Shown here one piece after another: positions 5,787 through 11,156 of a DNA stretch of 11,156 nucleotides. The translations under genes were made by a program, and so were the position numbers. Origin of the DNA: Candidatus Aminicenantota bacterium (GTDB taxonomy: Bacteria; Acidobacteriota; UBA4820; DSQY01); the NCBI GenBank assembly GCA_027365515.1, contig DAHXMK010000268.1:1-11156 (forward strand). The letters run 5' to 3'. Within the stretch, counting starts at the first letter, position 1. The number at the start of each line of letters is the position of its first letter. The notes under the pieces were generated by a model. That model was not told where the DNA came from, did no database searches, and saw only the letters and a list, made by a program, of their open reading frames with translations.

Positions 5787-7388
5787 ATGGCCACTGGCTT
5801 GACGCCGCGTTCAGCGTTGCTTGCCCTGGCACTCATCGCAGCGTGGGCGCAAGCGGCCGCGCGGCCCGAGGCCCCCCCGTCAGACGCCGTTCCGAAAGGC
5901 CAGACCATTGGAACGGCCTCCATGCTCCTTCAACAGAAACTCAACTGCAGCAGGTACGCCGATGGGCTCAAGATAGCGGAAGAGTGGCTTCTTCGATTTC
6001 CAGGAAGCGCCGACCTTGCATTCGGGCGGGCACTCTGTCTTATGGGGCTTTTTCGCAATGACGAAGCAGTCCTCGCACTCGCCACGCTTGCCGCCGCACA
6101 TCCCGAACGGCCCGATTTCAAACTCGAACTGGGCGAAGCCCAATCCTGCGACGGAGATCAAGAAGCAGCTCTCAGAACATGGAAATCTCTCTTCGACAAT
6201 CCATCCGTTGCGGAGCGGGCCTACTCAATGAGCGTGAAGGTGCTCCTCGCGCTGGGACGCGAGGACGAAGCGGCGAAGCTGATAGACGAAGGCATCGGCA
6301 AGTCTCCCTCGGGCGGCGCGGAGTTGATGAGATTGAAGCTCGACTTGGTCCCGAAGGCTTCCGGCGGCCTCCCTATGCTGGAAAAGCTCATCGCCATTGA
6401 CCCGCAAAACGCCACTACCTACGAAGCGCTTATGCCGCTTTACAAGGCCGGCGGCGGCCGACCACTTTTCGAAGCCGTCTGGCCCGCGGACGGCGAAGTC
6501 GTGATTCCTCTGGAGAGGACGTCAAGTCCACGCCCTGGAAACTCCATGGAGTTAAACGTGACGATGGGCGGGAGCACTACCACCTCCTCTTTCTCGTCGC
6601 CGGTTTTAACGACCAACGTGAGCTTCAACGGCTCGCTCCCCGAAAAGGCGATGCTCGACTCCGGAAGCCCCGTCGTTTTTCTCAGCCCGGGCCTTGCTAC
6701 GAAACTCGCTTTGAAGCCTCTTTCCGTAGTGAAGTACAGGGGCCTTGGAAACGCCGGAATACTGGAAAGCTCCTGGGTGCTGCTGGAAAGCCTGCAAGCC
6801 GGCCCGGTCATTTTCCGCCAGGTCCCGGCCATTGTCTCAAGTAGCAAAACCGGCGTCTGGGGGGACTTTTCGGCCATAATCCCCATTTCCCTCTTCAGGC
6901 ATAAGGCGCTGCTTTATGACCCCAGCGGCCCCTCGCTGAAGATCATGGCCAGCGGAACGGACCCGCGACAAGCGGCCGGCGAGGGCGGCTCCGAACTCCG
7001 GACCGCGTGGTTCAAGGGCTGTCCATTTGTTATAGGATCGGTTCAGGGGCTTCCGCGAGTTTTTTGTCTGTTGGACACGGGCACTTTCTCCACGTTTCTC
7101 GTTCCCGAAGTCGTCCCGGGGCTATACAGCCGGCCCGATTCTCTTGACATGCGCGGCTTGAGCAGAAGCACGGGGGCATCAGGGGATTTCGAGCCAATGG
7201 TGGCAAGACATATACGGCTCTGCCTGGGGGACCGTTGTACCATTCTTGCGATGGTAAGGATATCCCCGCTGCCGATGCCGTACGGCGTTCCATGCGCGGG
7301 AATAATCGGCCGAAACATCCTCGACCAGTACCTTGTTTTTCTTGATTATGAATCAAACAGGGCCTATATTAGGCGCAGAGAGAAATGA
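5787..7388 (+). CDS. Secreted TPR protein with two retropepsin-like aspartic protease lobes (paralogue B)
   Basis: The 533-residue product repeats the plan of the gene at 3097. It has a signal peptide (hydrophobic 9-22, Ala-rich end AWAQAAA) and a TPR-like helical region at about 45-220 (for example LGREDEAAKLIDEGI). Lobe 1 has MLDSGSP with Asp291; lobe 2 has LLDTGTF with Asp430 and ends AGIIGRNILDQYLVFLDY (504-521). The 139-residue spacing between the two Asp residues equals that of paralogue A. Lobe 1 ends SAIIPISLFRHKALLYD, parallel to A's GIIPMAALRDYGILYD. Sequence outside the motifs has diverged strongly, so the duplication is old or the copies have different substrates. The DTGTFST of lobe 2 departs from DTGAxxT. 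A dehydrogenase gene follows after 24 nt and is probably co-transcribed. Protease activity is inferred from the motifs only. Confidence 0.8.
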   Translation: MATGLTPRSALLALALIAAWAQAAARPEAPPSDAVPKGQTIGTASMLLQQKLNCSRYADGLKIAEEWLLRFPGSADLAFGRALCLMGLFRNDEAVLALATLAAAHPERPDFKLELGEAQSCDGDQEAALRTWKSLFDNPSVAERAYSMSVKVLLALGREDEAAKLIDEGIGKSPSGGAELMRLKLDLVPKASGGLPMLEKLIAIDPQNATTYEALMPLYKAGGGRPLFEAVWPADGEVVIPLERTSSPRPGNSMELNVTMGGSTTTSSFSSPVLTTNVSFNGSLPEKAMLDSGSPVVFLSPGLATKLALKPLSVVKYRGLGNAGILESSWVLLESLQAGPVIFRQVPAIVSSSKTGVWGDFSAIIPISLFRHKALLYDPSGPSLKIMASGTDPRQAAGEGGSELRTAWFKGCPFVIGSVQGLPRVFCLLDTGTFSTFLVPEVVPGLYSRPDSLDMRGLSRSTGASGDFEPMVARHIRLCLGDRCTILAMVRISPLPMPYGVPCAGIIGRNILDQYLVFLDYESNRAYIRRREK

Positions 7389-7412
7389 AAGGCTGATGGC
7401 CGGGAGGAATAT

Positions 7413-8189
7413 GTGAATCTGAGAGAAAAATACGGGCCGTGGGCGGTCGTGACCGGGGCTTCAGCGGGGATCGGGGCACAGTTCGCCCGCCAGCTGGCCG
7501 CCCGGAAATTCAACCTCGTCCTCGCGGCAAGAAGAATGGAAAGGCTTCAGAAGCTCGCGGACGAGCTTTCAAGAGAGAATGCCATCGAGTGCCGGCCGAT
7601 TTCAATTGATCTTTCAAAGGAGGAGTCGGCGTCCGAGCTCAACGAGGCCACCTCCACAGTTGACGCGGGCCTTCTCATCAATAACGCCGGTATGGGCTAT
7701 TACGGGCTGGTGACCAAGCAGGACCCGCGGCGCTACCCGACGATGATCCGCCTGAACTGCACGACCGTCGCTCTCCTCGCCCACTACTTCGCCAAGAGGT
7801 TCGTCGAGAGGGGGCGTGGCGGCATGGTGATAGTGGCTTCCACCGCATCGTTCCAGGGAACCGCCCACATGAGTTTGTACGGTGCGACGAAAGGGTTCGA
7901 TCTCCTTCTGGCCGAAGCCATGGCCCAGGAGTTGAAAGGGAGCGGCGTGGACGTCCTGGCCCTCTGTCCAGGCGTGACGGCCACGGAATTCCAGGGCAGC
8001 GCCGGCGGGGCCTCCCACGCCGGAGCGGACCCTGGCGGCGTAGCTCGCGATGCCCTCAAGGCGCTCGGCAGGAAGCCGGTGGTCATTTCTGGCGCGCTGA
8101 ACAAGGTGCAGGTCGTCTCCGAGCGGCTATTTCCGAGAAAGCTCGTCGTCGCTTTGGGAGAGCGCGTCCTTCGCCGCCTGGAATCATAG
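7413..8189 (+). CDS. Short-chain dehydrogenase/reductase, DltE-like
   Basis: This 258-residue cytoplasmic classical SDR has TGASAGIG at 14-21, an NADP-favouring AARRM at 38-42 and NNAG at 90-93. The tetrad is Asn115, Ser143, Tyr156 and Lys160 (YGATK at 156-160). The short N-terminal REKYGPWAVVTGASAGIG and the SLYGATKGFDLLLAEAMAQEL region place it in the broad DltE-like group (COG0300), whose substrates are mostly undefined. It lacks the YdfG-type C-terminus of the dehydrogenase at 4884. The start is GTG 7413, with GGAGG 5 nt before it; the overlapping ATG at 7411 runs straight into TGA. It lies 24 nt after paralogue B and is likely translated from the same mRNA. No clear terminator follows. 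Confidence 0.88.
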   Translation: MNLREKYGPWAVVTGASAGIGAQFARQLAARKFNLVLAARRMERLQKLADELSRENAIECRPISIDLSKEESASELNEATSTVDAGLLINNAGMGYYGLVTKQDPRRYPTMIRLNCTTVALLAHYFAKRFVERGRGGMVIVASTASFQGTAHMSLYGATKGFDLLLAEAMAQELKGSGVDVLALCPGVTATEFQGSAGGASHAGADPGGVARDALKALGRKPVVISGALNKVQVVSERLFPRKLVVALGERVLRRLES

Positions 8190-8347
8190 ATACCGGGCTG
8201 ATGCACTTTATCTGAAAAGGTAACAGGATATTCCAGACATCTCTTTGCGCGTGGCCATATAACCTATATGCGCTTTGGAACAGGGAAAAATAGCCACTCG
8301 CCGCCAACAGGCAAAAGCCAATGTTCCCTCCCGGCAGGGAGCGCATC

Positions 8348-8353
8348 TATAAT
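8348..8353 (+). promoter_or_regulatory. Candidate -10 box for the cytochrome/barrel operon
   Basis: A perfect TATAAT lies about 80 nt before the cytochrome start, in a 240-nt intergenic region. The -35 position holds only a poor match (TTCCCT, 8324-8329), so an activator may be needed. A short hairpin (CTCCC-GGCA-GGGAG, 8328-8341) lies just upstream. A second one (TGGCC-TTTA-GGCCA, 8404-8417) touches the AAAGGAGG ribosome-binding site. I see no other gene-like content in 8190-8429. Confidence 0.4.
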
Positions 8354-8429
8354 CCCGGCGAGGCAAATACGGCCTCGGTTCGCGTTGTCGCTTTAACTTG
8401 GACTGGCCTTTAGGCCAAAGGAGGTTTAG

Positions 8430-8762
8430 ATGAAATTTTCAAAGTTGGTGAAGGTGACGTTCGTAGCGGCTGGATTGGGCGCTTTCGTCCTGGCCACCAT
8501 GGCTGCCGCCAGCGAGACAAAAGGCAAGTACTTCTTCAAGAAGAACTGCAAGACTTGCCACACCGAGGGCAAGAGCGGCAAGCTGGTGACGCCGCTCACC
8601 AAGACCCAGGCGCAGTGGAAGCAGTATTTCAGCGCCGGAAAGCACGACCACGGCAAGGAGCAACTTACAAAGTACCTCACGCCGGAGCAGATTCAGGACG
8701 TCGAGGCCTTCCTCGTTGCCCATGCTTCCGATTCGCCTCAGCCCGAAACGTGCGGCGGCTGA
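8430..8762 (+). CDS. Periplasmic monoheme c-type cytochrome
   Basis: The 110-residue precursor has a signal peptide (LVKVTFVAAGLGAFVLATMAAA, cleavage near residue 27) and one heme-binding CKTCH at 40-44. The layout is that of a small class I cytochrome: heme site near the mature N-terminus, then a C-terminal helix beginning LTPEQIQDVEAFLVAHA (83-99). Its role would be single-electron transfer in the periplasm. After signal cleavage there is no methionine, so the sixth iron ligand cannot be the usual Met; His71 and His73 are the obvious candidates. One extra cysteine is present at 108 (PETCGG). AAAGGAGG lies 5 nt before the ATG. It is 63 nt upstream of the outer-membrane barrel gene and probably in its operon. 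The redox partner may be the molybdoenzyme downstream, by context only. Confidence 0.88.
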   Translation: MKFSKLVKVTFVAAGLGAFVLATMAAASETKGKYFFKKNCKTCHTEGKSGKLVTPLTKTQAQWKQYFSAGKHDHGKEQLTKYLTPEQIQDVEAFLVAHASDSPQPETCGG

Positions 8763-8825
8763 CCTGGATGGCAAGATGAGCTTGACTAATTCAATGGAGC
8801 GCGCTAAGGCGCATAGGAGGAGAGA

Positions 8826-10397
8826 GTGAAGAAGCTTGGTGTTCTATTGGCCGTTCTCATGTTGCCCCTGGGGCTGTTCGCCCAGAGCAACGAGGACTTG
8901 ATGAAGCAGATCGAGGCTTTGAAGCAGCAGCTTCAGGCGCTCGAGCAGAAAGTGGCGGAGCAGCAGCAGGCGGCCCCGGCGCAGCAGTACCAGGACCTCG
9001 ACGCCCGCGTGGCGAAGGTGGAGTCCAAGGAATCCAAGGACAACATCGCCTGGGGCGGCGACATGCGCGTCCGCTACGACTACCAGAACTGGCACATCAA
9101 CCCTTACAACCAGTTCGCCGGATTCGGCCCGATGGGCCCGATCTACCAGCCAGTCAACGCTCAGGACTGGACCAACGCGATGCAGTGGTCATTGAGGCTC
9201 CGCCTCAAGATGAGCGCGCAGATCAACGACAACATGAAGTTCATGGGCCGCCTCTCCATGTACAAGCTTTACGGCGGCGCGGACGTTCCAGTCTTCAACG
9301 GAATGCCCAACACCGTCCAGAACGACTTCAGCTCCACGCGCGTTCCTTCCAGCGACATTCTCCACGTCGAGCGCGCCCTATTCCTCTATAAGTTCCCCAC
9401 TTCCCACATCAGCCTCGCCATCGGCCGCATGAACACGAGCGACGGTCCTCCCATGGAAGTGCGCGAGGAAACCGAGCGCCAGGGCACGCCCCAGGCGATC
9501 ATGGTCAACGCCGAAGTGGACGGCGTCCACGTTGAATACGACCTCGGCGCTATCGGCATGCCGGAAGGCACCTCGATCGGCATCTGCGCCGGCGTCGGCT
9601 ACGAGGCGGGATTCGGCGGCGGCGGCCAGGTAGCCGAGAACTACACCATGACACCCTTCGGCATGGGCCGCATCAACGCGATGCGCGACAGCACCGTCAT
9701 AGGGTGGATCTACGACATGCCCCTCATGTGGATGGCGGGCAACACGGTGAACAACGCCCGATTCATCCTCGGCTACAACCGCTTCAACAACATGACGGAC
9801 ATTCCGTACGGCACGCTCATCAACTTCCCGATTCCCGGCCCTTACGCCCAGTCGAGCCCGCAGTACGTGACGGCCACCAACAACCTCGGCGACATGGACC
9901 AGTGGGGCCTCACCTGGAGGCACGATATCGGCGACAACTTCACTTACTTCCTGTCGGCCGGATACATCAAGAGCCACCCCAACGGCAAGGTCAGCCAGTA
10001 TGGCTTCGGCGGCCTGCTTGGCGATCCGGAGCACAGCAAGACCGGCTCCGCTTACTGGGCCGGCGTTCAATGGCGCCCGAACACGCTCGTAACGTTGGGC
10101 CTCGAATTCAACCACGGTTCAAGCCGCTGGTTCACCTATACTCCCTCCGCCGGCGAACCTAGTGATAAACTAGCCGCGCGGGGTGACGTATGGGAAGGAT
10201 ACCTACACTGGAACTTCGCCAAGAACGTGGCGCTGAAGTTCGGATACACCCATTACAGCTACTCCACCGCGTTCAGCGGCTGGCAGATCGCCCCCGGCGA
10301 CCTGAGCTACTTCAACCTGAACAACAACACTTACAATTTCTATCCGTTCCCCAAGACCGTCAAGAACGCCTACATGATGCTGGAAGCAAAGTTCTAA
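8826..10397 (+). CDS. Outer-membrane beta-barrel protein with N-terminal coiled coil (DUF3373-like)
   Basis: The 523-residue precursor starts with a signal peptide ending GLFAQ near residue 20. A Gln/Glu-rich coiled coil follows at about 22-70 (DLMKQIEALKQQLQALEQKVAEQ). Next comes a long region of alternating polar and aromatic strands typical of a beta-barrel (for example WGGDMRVRYDYQNW and NVALKFGYTHYSY). The last residue is Phe (MMLEAKF), the usual C-terminal signal for the BAM insertion machinery. From memory it resembles the DUF3373 family seen in Geobacter and relatives; that label would need a profile search. Its likely role is an outer-membrane channel or structural barrel linked to the neighbouring cytochrome and molybdoenzyme. 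The start is GTG, with AGGAGG 5 nt before it. A strong terminator follows the stop. Confidence 0.82.
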   Translation: MKKLGVLLAVLMLPLGLFAQSNEDLMKQIEALKQQLQALEQKVAEQQQAAPAQQYQDLDARVAKVESKESKDNIAWGGDMRVRYDYQNWHINPYNQFAGFGPMGPIYQPVNAQDWTNAMQWSLRLRLKMSAQINDNMKFMGRLSMYKLYGGADVPVFNGMPNTVQNDFSSTRVPSSDILHVERALFLYKFPTSHISLAIGRMNTSDGPPMEVREETERQGTPQAIMVNAEVDGVHVEYDLGAIGMPEGTSIGICAGVGYEAGFGGGGQVAENYTMTPFGMGRINAMRDSTVIGWIYDMPLMWMAGNTVNNARFILGYNRFNNMTDIPYGTLINFPIPGPYAQSSPQYVTATNNLGDMDQWGLTWRHDIGDNFTYFLSAGYIKSHPNGKVSQYGFGGLLGDPEHSKTGSAYWAGVQWRPNTLVTLGLEFNHGSSRWFTYTPSAGEPSDKLAARGDVWEGYLHWNFAKNVALKFGYTHYSYSTAFSGWQIAPGDLSYFNLNNNTYNFYPFPKTVKNAYMMLEAKF

Positions 10398-10412
10398 CCG
10401 GTTCGCGACAAG

Positions 10413-10456
10413 TGCCGGAGGCCCGATGGCGGGCCTCCGGCATTAACCTTTTTTCC
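10413..10456 (+). terminator. Strong intrinsic terminator after the barrel gene
   Basis: TGCCGGAGGCCCG at 10413-10425 pairs perfectly over 13 bp with 10430-10442 around an ATGG loop. TTAACC and a run of six T follow (10449-10454). It lies 15 nt after the barrel stop codon and ends just before the ribosome-binding site of the next gene. Confidence 0.85.
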
Positions 10457-10469
10457 CCAAGGAGCGCAA

Positions 10470-11156
10470 ATGGGTGACCATACGATGGACAGGCGAACCT
10501 TCATTCAGGTCACAGCCGCCGGTGCCGCCGCGACCGCCCTGGCGACCCAGGTCGGGTGCTTGAAATACTTCCAAAAGGGCAAAGGCGCGAAACCAGCAGA
10601 GGAACTCCTCGTGCCCACCACCTGCGAGGTGTGCCCTAACAAATGCTCCGTGCTGGCGGCCGTCGAGGGCGGCATGGTTCACAAGCTGAACCCGAACCCC
10701 GAAAGCCCGCGCTCCCGCGGGATGCTGTGCGCCCGTGGCAACGCCGCGGTCAAGCAGGTTTACGACCCCGACCGCATCAAACAGCCGCTCATTAGAGTCG
10801 GCGCCAGGGGCGAAGGGAAATGGCGCGCCGCCTCGTGGGACGAAGCATGGGACTACGCCGCGAAGAAGCTCGCGGAGATCAAGTCCAAGTACGGGCCCCA
10901 GGGCACCGTCTGGTCGTCCACCGAAGGCTTCCAGGAGGTGTTCTTCAAGAACCTCGGCCTGGCCTTCGGCTCCCCCAACATCGTCCGCCATCCTACGCTC
11001 TGCCTCGCCTCCGTGAACCTGGCATACTCGGCCACCTTCGGGACGGTGCCGGCATTCGACATGGAAAACGCCGACTACGTCATAATGTCCGGAGCGAACA
11101 GGTTCGAGGCGATAATCATCCCCGACACGATGGACCTGATCGGCTCCGTCATGCTC
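10470..11156 (+). CDS. Tat-exported molybdopterin oxidoreductase, PsrA/PhsA-like (partial, 3' end beyond window)
   Basis: The first 229 residues of a Mo-bisMGD (DMSO reductase family) catalytic subunit are present. A twin-arginine motif DRRTFIQ (7-13) precedes an Ala-rich stretch, so the enzyme should be folded with cofactor and exported by Tat. The [4Fe-4S] motif is Cys52-x2-Cys55-x3-Cys59-x27-Cys87, followed by the usual GNAAVKQVYDPDRIKQPL. FGSPNIVRHPTLCLAS (166-181) places Cys178 where polysulfide, thiosulfate and arsenate reductase-type enzymes carry the cysteine ligand to molybdenum. The substrate cannot be told from this portion. A Cys30 after VG is a poor lipobox. The start ATG has AAGGAG 5 nt upstream. 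The gene follows the cytochrome and barrel genes but is separated from them by the terminator. Fe-S and membrane-anchor subunits would be expected downstream, outside the window. Confidence 0.92.
   Translation, partial: MGDHTMDRRTFIQVTAAGAAATALATQVGCLKYFQKGKGAKPAEELLVPTTCEVCPNKCSVLAAVEGGMVHKLNPNPESPRSRGMLCARGNAAVKQVYDPDRIKQPLIRVGARGEGKWRAASWDEAWDYAAKKLAEIKSKYGPQGTVWSSTEGFQEVFFKNLGLAFGSPNIVRHPTLCLASVNLAYSATFGTVPAFDMENADYVIMSGANRFEAIIIPDTMDLIGSVML

Noticed and set aside
8796..8813. GCGC-type hairpin between the cytochrome and barrel genes
   Set aside because: The stem is only about 4 bp and has no T run. It is too weak to call a terminator or regulatory element.
9378..10115. 245-codon minus-strand open frame antisense to the barrel gene
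   Set aside because: It lies wholly inside the well-supported barrel gene. The translation is Val/Ala/His-rich with no recognisable domain, which is typical of antisense frames in GC-rich DNA.
10443..10991. 182-codon minus-strand open frame over the molybdoenzyme
   Set aside because: It is antisense to a gene with clear Tat, Fe-S and molybdopterin motifs, and has no domain of its own.

Overview
The window looks like chromosomal DNA from a GC-rich, Gram-negative, respiring bacterium. It encodes a Sec- or Tat-type signal sequence on six proteins, an outer-membrane beta-barrel ending in Phe, a periplasmic c-type cytochrome and a Tat-exported molybdopterin enzyme. Such combinations are familiar from Desulfobacterota/Geobacter-like and Acidobacteriota genomes. 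I cannot fix the phylum from the sequence, and this assignment is inference. I saw no tRNA, rRNA, CRISPR array, IS element or phage gene, and no gene-free stretch longer than 300 bases.

Left part (1-2957, minus strand): a TTG-started D-alanine--D-alanine ligase (ddl) is followed after 15 nt by a secreted protein of about 14 ankyrin repeats that runs toward the left edge. In the first ~77 bases the ankyrin coding signal jumps to the plus strand at a GCCGGC palindrome. This marks an inversion breakpoint or an assembly chimera.

Middle part (3097-8189): two paralogous secreted proteins share one architecture: signal peptide, TPR-like helical region, then two retropepsin-like aspartic protease lobes in one chain (DSG and DTG, 139 residues apart in both). 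They alternate with two short-chain dehydrogenases, one YdfG-like and divergent from the second protease, the other DltE-like and just downstream of it. A perfect minus-strand -10 box serves the first dehydrogenase, and an AT-rich inverted repeat lies in the ddl/protease divergent promoter region.

Right part (8430-11156, plus strand): a monoheme cytochrome c without a methionine in its mature part, a coiled-coil plus beta-barrel outer-membrane protein (DUF3373-like), a strong intrinsic terminator, and the start of a Tat-exported Mo-bisMGD oxidoreductase with an N-terminal [4Fe-4S] motif and a probable Cys molybdenum ligand. This looks like a periplasmic respiratory module. The terminator ends only 14 nt before the oxidoreductase start codon, so that gene probably depends on read-through.

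The least conventional elements are the pair of single-chain, two-lobed TPR-aspartic proteases and the cytochrome/barrel/molybdoenzyme cluster.
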